A stretch of 64,000 nt of DNA from Prosopocoilus inquinatus (Eukaryota; Arthropoda; Insecta; Coleoptera; Lucanidae), in contig CM069876.1 of NCBI GenBank assembly GCA_036172665.1, forward strand, positions 9,936,001 to 10,000,000, written 5' to 3'. The notes below the pieces were generated by a model. The model saw nothing but the letters and a program-made list of their open reading frames with translations, ran no database searches and had not been told where the DNA came from. Shown in pieces: positions 12,283 to 21,345 of the stretch. Within the stretch, counting starts at the first letter, position 1. Every line of letters starts with the position of its first letter. The position numbers and the translations under genes are program-made.

Positions 12283-12343
12283 CTGATATCAGTTTAGCGC
12301 TGAAGATGGTAACTTCGTTACCGAAATACGTATTCGCTTTCAG
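12283..12343 (+). ncRNA. Hammerhead ribozyme core (type I, PLE type)
   Basis: The core order is helix I strand GCG, CTGAAGA (12300-12306), helix II GGTAAC-TTC-GTTACC, GAAA (12323-12326), palindromic helix III ATACGTAT (12326-12333), then T at the cleavage position (12334) and CGC closing helix I. A second helix I pairing CTGA/TCAG is available further out. A loop-less palindromic helix III implies activity as a dimer. Departures: one extra U between CUGAAGA and helix II, and U rather than C at position 17, so activity may be weak. Confidence 0.6.
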
Positions 12344-12430
12344 TGAATTAATGTGGTCGAGGGGTTTTCTCACTATTTATTTGGATTACAGCCACAGGTT
12401 TTGTGTTGCTTTGTGAAAACTTGGATTGAA

Positions 12431-13189
12431 TTAAACCGCCTCCAACAACTCTCAATATTTTAATTATCAATCGTTCTGTGACAGTTTAAAGTCAATTCCG
12501 TGGCGTAATATTTACGTACACTTGCTTGCAAAAAAATCGCGTACACTTTCAAAATCAAGTAGCCGAATTTTCACCTATTTTTTGCTTTGTAAATGGGTAT
12601 TTTGAGAATTTTGTCATGTTTCGAAACATACAGGTTAGGAACGGCCGTTGAAATTACTACCATTTTACCTGATTTGAGTTAGACAGTAGCTATTCAATAA
12701 ATATCACGACATTCCAAATATTTAACGGCCCATAAATGTTATGTAATTTAATCGAAATACAATTGTTGATTGCTGTCCTATTAATATAATTTTTTTAACA
12801 CTTGTCGAGACTCTTCAAAGCTCAATTTGTAGTTTTTGACGTGTTGGTGACAAGATTATAGGAAAATTTATTAAAACATGGAATCCTTTGCGGTTTATAA
12901 TGGATTTTTTCTTAACTCAGGAGGGCATTATCCGAATCGCAAATCGGCATTTTTAGACATCTGTCTCCAACCATCTTTTCCATTTGCAAATTTTTCCTCT
13001 TCCTACACATTACTTGTGCACCATAGTATTTTTATTGAAGCTATAATCATTCGCCACTGTTGTGAATCACTCTTCTTCTAACTTATTCGTTTTCTGTCAG
13101 TCTGAATTTTAATTGCTTGACACCGACAAATTAAATCTCAAGCCCAACTTAATACAACGAAAAACAGGTGTACGCGTTTTTTTTGCAAG
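12431..13189. other. Intergenic, nothing recognised
   Basis: AT-rich. The frame at 12878-13081 has no recognisable motif. Confidence 0.35.
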
Positions 13190-14927
13190 CCACAGTGGAT
13201 GCCAAGATTAACTTTCTCAATAAGAATCTATCATTATTGTTGAATATCCACGCCCCCTACGTAATTTCTCATCGCCAGCTCCTTGGGTAACGGATAATTT
13301 GAAAGCTAGGATGAACTTGCGAGCTGGGCCTTGCAGAAATTTAAACAAACAAGAGATCAAAGTGATTGGCTTCATTATAAGGAGCTACGTAACTGGACCA
13401 CAGCAGCTTGCAGGCGCGAAAAGAAAATCTACTTCAACACACACTATAGTACTACTAACTGAGCTGATTTTTGGAGTGATTTGAAAAAGTTAGGCATTGG
13501 TAGCAGAAAGTCGACTTCGTTACCTGAACACTTAACATATCAAAACGACCTAAATCATTTTTTTATTGAGTTTGAACCTGTCATGGACAGCAACTACTCT
13601 CTGCAATTTTTACCGCAACAAGAACTGGTCAGTTTTCAATTTTTCTCCGGTTACTGAATCCGATATCTTAAATGTAATGTCTGAAATCAAATCGAGGGCA
13701 ATTGGTTATGATGGGCTAGGTATATTTCATTTATCTCTTTGTCTGCCTTATTTATCTAACGTAGTTTTTCATATATTTAATTCTTGTATATCGCACTGTG
13801 TATTTCCTACATGCTTGAAAAGCGCCTATGTTATACCGTTACCGAAAGTCAGTAACCCTCAGACGTTTAGTGATATTCGACCAATTAGCATCTTACCAGC
13901 ATTAAGCAAAGTCTTTGAAAAAATTATTGAGAAACAAATGAGGGATTACGTAATAAACAATGACATTTTACCTGTAGTGCAATCGGGTTTCAGATGGGGT
14001 CATAGCTGCAGCACAGCACTTTCTTTGTATTAATCTCAATTTTGAAATATGTTGGCTTTTCGGAAAATGCTACTGTTTCAGATTTCGTGGTGACAGACAG
14101 AGGAGTACCTCAGGGGTCAATCTTGAGCCCTCTTTTATATTGCCTATACGTTTCCAATTTCAGTTCAGCTTTTATGAATTGCAAATTTCATTTTTATGCA
14201 GATGATGTGCAAGTTCACAAATCTTTTCATCTATCGCAGCTACTTCAAGCATTGAATGATATTAACTCAGATCTTAAGAGACTTGCTGTTATCTCTAAAG
14301 AGCATTGTTTGAGTTTAAACCTAGCGAAATCGAAGTTAATCTTTTTCGGTCCCACAGAGAGGGAAGAAGCTGCAAATCGCGTACACATTACTCTGGGGGG
14401 CTTAAGATTGACGCATGTAAGTGTTGCAAAAAAACCTTGGCTTAACTATAGACTCCACTCTGAGATTTAGAGAACATGTTTCCAGCATTGTTAGTAAAGC
14501 CTACATAGGACTTAAATTGTTATACAGAGTGCGACACGTTTTTAATCAAAAAACTAAAATTAGTCTATGTAATTCATTCATTTATCAAAATTAAAGTACT
14601 GCGATATGATATATGGCGCTTATTGGACTCCGTATGCACTACAAGGTTACAACGTGTTCAAAATGCCTGTATACGATTTATTTTTGGATCGCGTAAGTAC
14701 CACAGAGTTATTCATAGATTAAAAGAATTAGGATGGCTGACCATGGTAAACTCTCGTACTATGCATGCTGCTTGCTTTTATTTTAAGATCTTGAAGCTAT
14801 AATGTCTTCCGTACTTGTATCCAAAAATATCTTACCGAACTGATATCCATAACTTGAATCTGAGATTCAAGGGTTTAATGACGCCACCGAACCGTTTCTC
14901 TGAAATTGTCAAACGATCTTATCGGTA
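13190..14927 (+). mobile_element. 5'-truncated Jockey/CR1-like non-LTR retrotransposon
   Basis: Fragments of an ORF2 protein run in order along the plus strand. The end of the endonuclease-to-RT linker is at 13200-13560 (NFLNKNLSLLL, then WTTAACRREK). Reverse transcriptase follows at 13566-14470 and the C-terminal connection at 14470-14927 (RVQNA-like and LKELGWLTM patterns), the latter frameshifted. The 3' end is cut by a minus-strand element whose tail starts at 14928. Numerous frameshifts and stops show it is dead. Confidence 0.8.
13566..14470 (+). pseudogene. Reverse transcriptase of a non-LTR retrotransposon, broken
   Basis: The first frame (13566-14033) carries the N-terminal RT blocks, including DIRPISILPALSKVFEKIIE and the QSGFR..HSCSTAL block. 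The second frame (14042-14470) carries RGVPQGSILSPLLY and the catalytic FYADD motif. The usual stretch with the first catalytic aspartate (DFSKAFD-type block) should lie between the two frames but is missing, so there is an internal deletion as well as a stop. RT activity is not possible. The motif set fits the Jockey/CR1 group. Confidence 0.85.
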
Positions 14928-14973
14928 TAATATAATAATAATAAATAATAATAAATAATAATAAATAATAATA
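14928..14973. repeat. TAA-rich microsatellite, 3' tail of the minus-strand retrotransposon
   Basis: Repeats of a 10-base unit (AATAATAATA/ATAAATAATA type) directly follow, on the minus strand, the AATAAAGTC signal at about 14974-14984. This is the simple-repeat tail typical of CR1/Jockey-like elements that lack a poly-A tail. Confidence 0.75.
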
Positions 14974-15286
14974 GACTTTATTCTCAGATTGATAATTACA
15001 GTGTCAGTATAATTAGATCAGCTTCTTACACATCTGAAAGAAAGGCGAAGTTCAGAGTAGCTGAATAATCAGCTCTCTGCTCTTCCACTTAACCTTTTAT
15101 GACTAATTTAATATAATAAACTAATTTAATTTGAAGAGAAGAATAAACAACAAATATTAAATGTACGAGAAAAAAATATATAAATAAAAGAGAATGATAA
15201 GATTTACTATTTGTCTGTCAACCCACTTATACGCTCTGCTCATTAAAGAGGAACTTTCTTAACTGAATTCTGAATGAATTGCTGCC

Positions 15287-15660
15287 TTAAATCTCTAACT
15301 CATTCGGTAAATTATTAAAAGTTTTGACAATGTTCCAGCTAAATGATCTTTCAAATAGAGCAGTCTTGTGTGGAGGTGGAGTTAAAAGGCCTTTGTACCG
15401 AATGTTTATAAAACTAATTTTATTGTACAGATAGCTTGGCACCTTTTCGATAATAATCCGATAATAAAGACATCCTGAATTAAGCTTTCGGCGATTGTTC
15501 ATATTCAGCCAGCCAACATCAAGAAGCTTATGGGATATCCGCTGATATTTTTTTATTCCATAAATTAATCTTAAACACGCATTTTGAACTTTTTGTATCC
15601 TATTCCTATCTACGGAATCGATGCATCTTTTTCTGTTATTCTTTTTAGTATTGCCACAAC
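15287..15660 (-). pseudogene. Non-LTR retrotransposon ORF2, C-terminal end
   Basis: The frame contains NRIQKVQNACLRLIYG, then LLDVGWLNMNNRRKL, then SFSWNIVKTFNNLPNELE, the conserved series at the end of Jockey/CR1 ORF2 proteins. Only the last 120 or so residues remain and no RT core is present. Confidence 0.8.
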
Positions 15661-15689
15661 TAAAATTAAAAAAAAAGAAGTTTTCTGAA

Positions 15690-16016
15690 CTGGTGAATAT
15701 CGAGTGAATTCTGAGTGAGCGGATCTCCATTATTATTTCCTTCCTCATTCTTTGATTTGAATTTTCCTTTCTTTTTCCTGCTTTCCTTCTCTGCTTCCTT
15801 CCGTATAATTATTTCTTTTTTTCTCTTCTCTGACTTTCCACTTATTTTTCAAGTTTGCTACTCATTTGTTTCTTCCCTTAATATTAGAAATTTAAGGTTC
15901 AGTTGAACAGCTAGCGTTTGTGAAGCTGAGCTGGACTTCGCCTTATAATTTTTGTTTTTTATTGGGCATGTATCCGAGTTGATAATAAAGCCTAATAATT
16001 ATTATTATTATTATAT
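15690..16016 (+). mobile_element. 3' UTR and tail of another non-LTR retrotransposon
   Basis: A pyrimidine-rich stretch (15735-15850) leads to GATAATAAAGCCTAATAATT and then an ATT microsatellite ending at 16016. An AATAAAG signal followed by simple repeats is the 3' end seen in the other copies here, but on the opposite strand to the 14.9-15.7-kb element. No coding part is left. Confidence 0.55.
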
Positions 16017-16239
16017 TTTTTGAGATTCATCGCATTCTTCATTTTTACAAAGGTATTCTTTCGACTCAACTTGTAATAATATTTTTGGCGTCTATACATC
16101 TCCTTTTTGCATGTATCCACAAAATTGTGAAAAGTGAGTTAACTTGGCATTACCTAAGCGACAATATAATAATAATATAGGAGAAGATAAGTTTATTGAC
16201 GTACTATATTGTAACTAATCTGCGAAGAAAGAAATTTTG

Positions 16240-16413
16240 CCTAAAGCCGGGTCCACATCAATAAAAATTTGCGTTGTGCGTCGTTATTTATCTTGTAGAT
16301 AGCATGCGTTGTTCGTACGGTCCACGCCAATAAAAATTTCGACGAACTCGAACAAATTTGTGTCAAACATGACGCACAACACAAATTTTTATTGACGCGG
16401 ACTCGGCTTTAGG
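16240..16413. mobile_element. Hairpin MITE, 174 bp
   Basis: The ends are long inverted repeats: CCTAAAGCCGGGTCCACATC on the left against CCTAAAGCCGAGTCCGCGTC on the right (read inward), continuing through AATAAAAATTTG and TTGTGCGTC for about 46 bp. No clean target duplication could be defined, so the superfamily is open. Confidence 0.7.
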
Positions 16414-17164
16414 ATTTTAAGCAGCATTTTGTATATACATTCTTATAATGTTTTATACGTCGGGGTTAAATCTCTGTGAAATATATGGGACCCTTTCAGC
16501 AATATATCTATCGGAGAAATTTATTTCGCTGGCGCTCCAACCACTGAGGGCCGGTTTTACCTAACGTGAAATGTGTGCAGGGAATTTTATTCGGTGTTAC
16601 ATCATACTGCGACATACTTGTTTTTGTTTTATTTATTTCTTTCATTAATTAGAAAAAAACGTTTTATAATTGTTGGATATTTTTCCTATAAGCAGTACAA
16701 GGAATTAACTTAAACAGCTTGAGATAACATAATGATTAAAAACAATGTCCCATTCATTACTTATCAGTCGATAGTTACCTGTCTCGAACGACTGTGTTTG
16801 TATAAGTCAATTACAATCAACGGGAACTCATGAATGCTAGGTTAGAGACAGTGGGAACGGAGCGATTTGCAGTCGTAATTACTTCACAGGTTCTCAACTT
16901 CAATGAATACTCGAAATTAAGCCAACTTAATCAAGGAGAGAATGGAATTCGACATTATAATGCTTATCTTCTTCGACCAAGTTATCCAAATTGATTTTCT
17001 TAAAGCTCAATAGAATCAATCATAATAATAATAGTCAAAGGTTGTCTCTTTTAAGATCAAATAACTACAGCTGTTAATTATACCTATTAGAATTATATTT
17101 CAAGAATATTGTGTTGTTGGCTTCAGTACTTTAAACGAATTGTTCCACAATACATAACGTTTTC
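16414..17164. other. Intergenic, nothing recognised
   Basis: AT-rich sequence with no supported feature. Confidence 0.4.
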
Positions 17165-17655
17165 TTAACTGTCGCCATAGGGATTTACATGCTAAAAAAA
17201 ATACCTCATGTTAACTTATGTTCTGATAAAAATTTTAGGCAAATTTTAGTCTGTAATAATCAATTACATAATTTGTTACAAAATGCGCATTACCAGAATA
17301 AGAACTGTGTCATTAATTTAATTATTTTAATATTAAAAGCTGAAATTATTAACGAGCAAGTATGAGTCGAGTAGGTCAAAGTAAAAAATTAATTCCTCAC
17401 TCAGACATTTTAGACGCCAGTGAATCATTTCCTTCTGACGTTAACCTATTCGATCAATATTTGTTCATTAAAAATTTCAACTTTTAATATTAAAATAATT
17501 AAATTAATGATGCACCTTTTATTCTGGGATCACGTAATTCGTAATATATTATGCAATTGATTATTAGAAACTAAAACTTGGTTAAAATTTTAAGCAGAAC
17601 ATAAGTTAACGCGAGACAAAATTTTTACTACGTAAAACCCTATGGCCACAGTTAA
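17165..17655. mobile_element. Foldback MITE, about 490 bp
   Basis: The two halves are inverted copies for most of their length, starting CTGTCGCCATAGGG on the left and CTGTGGCCATAGGG on the right and continuing through GTTAACTTATGTTCTG, CTAATAATCAATT and TTTAATATTAAAAG blocks. TTAA stands outside both ends (17165-17168 and 17652-17655), which may be a TTAA target site. A second copy follows at 17752. Confidence 0.7.
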
Positions 17656-17751
17656 ACAAGAGCACTGTCTTCATTGACGAGAATTATGGGTTAAATTGTA
17701 GTAGGTATATGTAATTCAGTTCAAGAGGGAAATGTATACAATGTTTTTCAA

Positions 17752-18063
17752 TTAAACTGTGGTCATAGAGTCTTGCATGGTAAAAATTTAGCGTCATGTT
17801 AACTTTTGTTCTGTTAAAAAAATTGAGCCAATGTATTACAAAATAAACATTACCAGAAATATAGATCATTAATTTAATTATTTAGATATTAAAAGTTAAC
17901 TTTGAAATGAATTATTAATGAGCAATTGTTAATCGAGCAGGTCAACATCAAAAAGAAATTATTCCTACCGTTTATAAAAGTTGTGTGACAAATTAATTTC
18001 TAACTCTGATCTACTTGATTAATATTTGCTCGTTAATAATTTCAACTTTTAATATCTAAATAA
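17752..18063. mobile_element. Second, shortened copy of the same foldback MITE
   Basis: Begins AACTGTGGTCATAGAG and repeats the GTTAACTTTTGTTCTG and ACATTACCAGAA blocks of the 17.2-kb copy. Its inner arms pair through TTTAATATCTAAATAA, but the outer part of the right arm is missing. Lies about 96 bp from the first copy. Confidence 0.6.
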
Positions 18064-18779
18064 GCGGTAATAACGGTAAGAGATTTGAAATCGGTTACAT
18101 TGGGGCAAAGTTGCGTATTTTGGTGCTGAACAGTTTTTGAAATGTGCATTTACAAAAACCGACAAACACAATTTTCTTTTTAATTTTTTCCTGAAGTTAT
18201 TATTGTAGGAATCGCAACAAAGTTAATACTTCCTGACTAACTCTATACATTGATGACCAGTAACAATTATTAATAAACCTGTCAGTTTTATTGACAGATT
18301 AAATCATTCAATACACCAGCCTCTTGCACCAAAAAAGGAATATATTTTTCAGTGCATAAAGCCGTTGCTCTTATTTCTTTTCTCCTCTTCCCTGAGTTTT
18401 ATCAAAACGTTTCTTTTCGAATGTTATAACGTATATTTCACCTTATCGGTATAGGGCAGAATTTCCAATAAATTTTACTAGAGTTTTAAAAATAAACGCG
18501 CTCGTCGTAAATCTTGACAAACGATTTATAGGAAATGCGGAAAATTACTTCCTAAGCTAAATTCTTATTTCTTACCCGTAGTAACTCGTTATAATTATTG
18601 CACAGAGCCGGTGAGATAAAGTGCGTCCTTAATATTTTATGGAATTAAGGAGTTATGAAAGACTTACATGTGTAATACTTAGAAATACTTCGTTTTCAAG
18701 CCACACTTTCTTTTTTTTATTAGAAGAATTTTTTTATTAACCCATCTTTTGACGGCAACAAAAAGTAATTAAAATAGTA
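18064..18779. other. Intergenic, nothing recognised
   Basis: AT-rich sequence with no supported feature. Confidence 0.4.
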
Positions 18780-19199
18780 AATTTTTTTATATAAGTGTAT
18801 GCGTCATTAAAATAAACAAGACAAATAAACTAACAAATTAAAATTTAATATCTAAAACCCCGACTGCAATCTTACAGTATCAGTAGCCTCATAGGTAAGA
18901 AACTCCTCAGTAGAGTAGAACGCTTGATATATAAGAAAACGTTTTACTGTCTTTCTACAGATTCTAAGGTTAGCCGAATTCTTAATTCGATCTGGTAGTC
19001 TATTATAAAAAACTCTACCCAGGTAATAAGAAGAGTTTTTGCACAAAGTGGAGGTAGGTAGTGGGAGTGTCACGTTATTTCCAGCTCTAGTGTAATAATT
19101 ATGTATATGTTCATGCTTGGGAATTAACCGTGAATGCTTGAAAATCAACGAGACAACCTCCAGAATGAAGAGTGAAAAAATGGTTAATATACATGACAT
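18780..19199 (-). mobile_element. Jockey/CR1-like retrotransposon 3' end with ORF2 C-terminus
   Basis: The open minus-strand frame (19199 to 18852) contains HNYYTRAGNN, then SSYYLGRVFYNRLPDRIKNS, then KRFLIYQAFYSTEEFLT, the conserved end of Jockey/CR1 ORF2 proteins. A short 3' UTR follows to about 18780. The rest of ORF2 is absent, which is usual 5' truncation. Related C-termini lie near 8.1, 9.9 and 37.3 kb. Confidence 0.8.
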
Positions 19200-19684
19200 A
19201 CAGATGCTAATTATTAAGTCTTTTTAAAGCAACAACAATTTACAAATTAATAGTTTTCGAAGTACTGCCACTTTTCGGTTTTGAAAATTTCGAACTTTTT
19301 ATATTTCTCGCTAAAATTTAAATAAACTAACTACATATTACTTATTTATTAATGCTGATTAGATCAATCTAAATTAATAATACAAAGTCACTTCTGTCTG
19401 CAAATGGTAAAGCTGTCTCGCGAAAGTTAAAAGGAAGTCGCTATACATATAACAGTTATTAAAATTCTTGTTGTATTTTGTAGTTTATTTTTATTTTTTT
19501 AAACATATAAAATAGCGACATCTTACTATCGCTTTTTGACCTAACATTGCAGTAGGATAGACAAATTGAAGCGGGATTTGCTCCTAATGAGTCCCCCATG
19601 CAAGGCGGCCATGCTTGCTGTCAAAGCATAATGAAAGATTTTAGAAAAATTTTGTGCAAATCGTTTTTGATTGCAGCGAGAACC

Positions 19685-19749
19685 TCGAGCAGCTTCTGGA
19701 CAGCTGTTTCAGCCCTGCTTGGGGCTTCTTCAGGAGAAACGCAGCTCGA
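19685..19749 (-). ncRNA. Hammerhead ribozyme, antisense unit
   Basis: On the minus strand the order is CTGAAGA, helix II AGCCC-loop-GGGCT, GAAA, palindromic ACAGCTGT, C at the cleavage position (19699), then CAGAA for helix I. The 5' helix I strand reads TTCTC instead of TTCTG, so the base pair next to the core is lost. Activity is probably reduced. Confidence 0.65.
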
Positions 19750-19894
19750 CATTCCCGCTGCAGACCAAAAACGACTTGCCCAATTTATTCGCAATTGCGA
19801 TGTAAGAATGATGAACAATGACAATTCAATTCATTCAATTCAATTGCAGTTGCGAATAAATTGGGCAAGTCGTTTTTGGTCTGCAGCGGGAATG

Positions 19895-19959
19895 TCGAGC
19901 TACGTTTCTGCTGAAGAAGCCCCAAGCAGGGCTGAAACAGCTGTCCCGAAGCTGTTCGA
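19895..19959 (+). ncRNA. Hammerhead ribozyme, first sense unit
   Basis: Core CTGAAGA at 19911-19917, helix II AGCCC/GGGCT, GAAA at 19934-19937, palindromic ACAGCTGT (19937-19944), cleavage after C19945. Helix I is TTCTG against CCGAA, with one mismatch compared with the second sense unit. Confidence 0.7.
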
Positions 19960-20206
19960 GGTTCTCGCTGCAATCAAAAACGATTTGCACAAAATTTTTC
20001 TAAAATCTTTCATTATGCTTTGACAGCAAGCATGGCCGCCTTGCATGGGGGACTCATTAGGAGCAAATCCCGCTTCAATTTGTCTATCCTACTGCAATGT
20101 TAGGTCAAAAAGCGATAGTAAGATGTCGCTATTTTATATGTTCATCATTCTTACATCGCAATTGCGAATAAATTGTGCAAGTCGTTTTTGGTCTGCAGCG
20201 GGAATG

Positions 20207-20271
20207 TCGAGCTACGTTTCTGCTGAAGAAGCCCCAAGCAGGGCTGAAACAGCTGTCCAGAAGCTGCTCGA
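20207..20271 (+). ncRNA. Hammerhead ribozyme, second sense unit (best copy)
   Basis: All conserved parts are present. Outer helix I is TCGAG/CTCGA, internal loop CTACGT/GCTG, inner helix I TTCTG/CAGAA, then CTGAAGA (20223-20229), helix II AGCCC-CAAGCA-GGGCT, GAAA (20246-20249), helix III ACAGCTGT and cleavage after C20257. The layout is type I with a loop-less, self-complementary helix III, which pairs between two copies rather than within one, as in other retrozymes and PLE hammerheads. Confidence 0.8.
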
Positions 20272-20329
20272 GGTTCTCGCTGCAATCAAAAACGATTTGC
20301 ACAAAATTTTTCTAAAATTTATTTTTTTA

Positions 20330-21190
20330 CTATGCCCCAGAAATCAAGTCAAAGTCAAGGGATGTTAAATTCGCTGGTCGAGGTGCCCAGTGATTAACTG
20401 TATTTGTAACTATTACATATTATTAAAACGATGATTTATTTATGGGCACAGTAAAAATTTAAAAATATGGGAATAGTTGTAACTACAACAATGAAGAATT
20501 ACGTGAAGCATTTCATAGTATTAACAAAAAAATATGCGCCTGGATAGATGCCCATTGCAGCTACCGTCCGCATCCACCTTTAAGGTACAAATTATTTGCT
20601 CCCGAATATAATTACTGAATATTAGTTTTAGAAGAAAGATAGATATTTTGATTTTACGATATTCTCGTTGCTTTGCTGTTTGTAGGAAAAAATATCTCCT
20701 GATCATATAAAAAATGTTTTAAAAATCAAAAGTCATGTTTTCCGTAGTGTGATTCACAGAACAAAAACTGCAAGAAAAAGAACGCTGTGGCTCTGCTTTA
20801 ACCTTCATCACTTTTAGTGTACGGACAATGCGATAAATGCTGTTATTTTTTTTGCATTTGTTCATGAAAAATTGTGATTTCCAAACTTATTTTGTCCTGA
20901 ATTGTGTTTTCGATTGGATGTGTAAGTGTCCCAAACTTCTGAAAAAGTGCGTAAATGCTCTTTTGAATTCCTTTCATCAAGAAAATGCCTTAACAAAAAT
21001 TGTGTAGGTTTTCATTCTGCGTAATTTAAAATTATTAATATTCAGATTGTTCATTTAATAAGCTACAAATCTAACTTATTTTTTAAATGAACAACTATAC
21101 AGGTATCCCAACAGTACGTTCTCTGGTTATATCTAGATAATACGGAAGTTACAGAAAAATTTTAAAGAAATTTTTGTTCTAAATTTTAGA
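20330..21190. other. Intergenic, nothing recognised
   Basis: AT-rich sequence with no supported feature. Confidence 0.4.
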
Positions 21191-21194
21191 ATAG

Positions 21195-21345
21195 CTATAA
21201 CAGCGACATCCTACGATCGCTTTTTGACCTAACGTTGTATAAGGATTGACAAACTTAAGCCAGTTTGCTACATAATAAGTCACCCCATGCAAGGCGGCCA
21301 TGCTTGCTGTCAAAGTGTAATGAAAGTTTTATGAAATTTTCTCTA
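21195..21345 (-). repeat. Fragment of the 312-bp hammerhead unit, antisense
   Basis: Shares AGCGACATC-TACGATCGCTTTTTGACCTAAC and GCAAGGCGGCCATGCTTGCTG blocks with the antisense unit at 19.5 kb, with diverged bases between. The part holding the ribozyme is not included. Confidence 0.75.

Larger units (their letters stand above)
12179..12417 (+). mobile_element. Short Penelope-like (PLE) insertion built as a perfect palindrome
   Basis: A 13-bp direct repeat AACTTGGATTGAA flanks the segment (12166-12178 and 12418-12430), marking one insertion of 239 bp. Bases 12177-12382 form a perfect 206-bp palindrome with no spacer (axis at 12279.5), followed by a 35-bp non-palindromic tail. Each arm carries a hammerhead-ribozyme core. 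The right arm continues GTGGTCGAGGGGTTTTC, matching GTGGGCCGAGGTTATTTTC beside the hammerhead of the PLE at 29.7 kb, so this is a PLE-derived unit. Inverted terminal copies and target duplications of about this size are known for PLE insertions. Confidence 0.72.
14928..15680 (-). mobile_element. Truncated Jockey/CR1-like retrotransposon, minus strand
   Basis: The minus strand carries an ORF2 C-terminus (stop at 15287), a 3' UTR of about 300 bp and a microsatellite tail. The recognisable coding part begins near 15660; sequence further upstream in the same frame is not conserved. It interrupts the plus-strand element at 13190-14927. Confidence 0.75.
19502..20317. mobile_element. Hammerhead-ribozyme retroelement array (retrozyme-like), three units
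   Basis: The insertion holds one antisense unit (19502-19816), an AT-rich spacer (19817-19848), then about 1.5 sense units in direct repeat (19849-20317). Distance between equivalent hammerhead cleavage sites in the two sense units is 312 bp (19945 to 20257), the monomer length. The antisense unit is 315 bp: one full monomer that starts and ends at another point of the circle with 3 bp repeated. Arms 19502-19795 and 19850-20142 match with no net length difference. No conserved protein was recognised; the frames at 19598-20023 and 20045-20368 are by-products of the non-coding unit. Hammerhead-bearing small circular-RNA retroelements are known in metazoans; related fragments lie at 21.2, 26.5 and 41.4 kb. 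Confidence 0.75.
19490..20329. repeat. 12-bp target-site duplication bracketing the hammerhead array
   Basis: TTTATTTTTTTA occurs at 19490-19501 and again at 20318-20329. The left copy ends exactly where the inverted ribozyme unit begins (19502). The right copy starts where the last sense unit stops. Low complexity lowers its weight, but both boundaries coincide with the unit boundaries. Confidence 0.6.

Noticed and set aside
16240..16413. Hairpin considered as a third hammerhead-type or tRNA-like RNA
   Set aside because: It has no CUGANGA/GAAA core and no cloverleaf; it is a plain long inverted repeat.
19598..20368. Open frames of 60-140 residues in the hammerhead array, on both strands
   Set aside because: They arise from the non-coding ribozyme unit read in several frames; the same 'protein' appears sense and antisense and no domain is recognisable.
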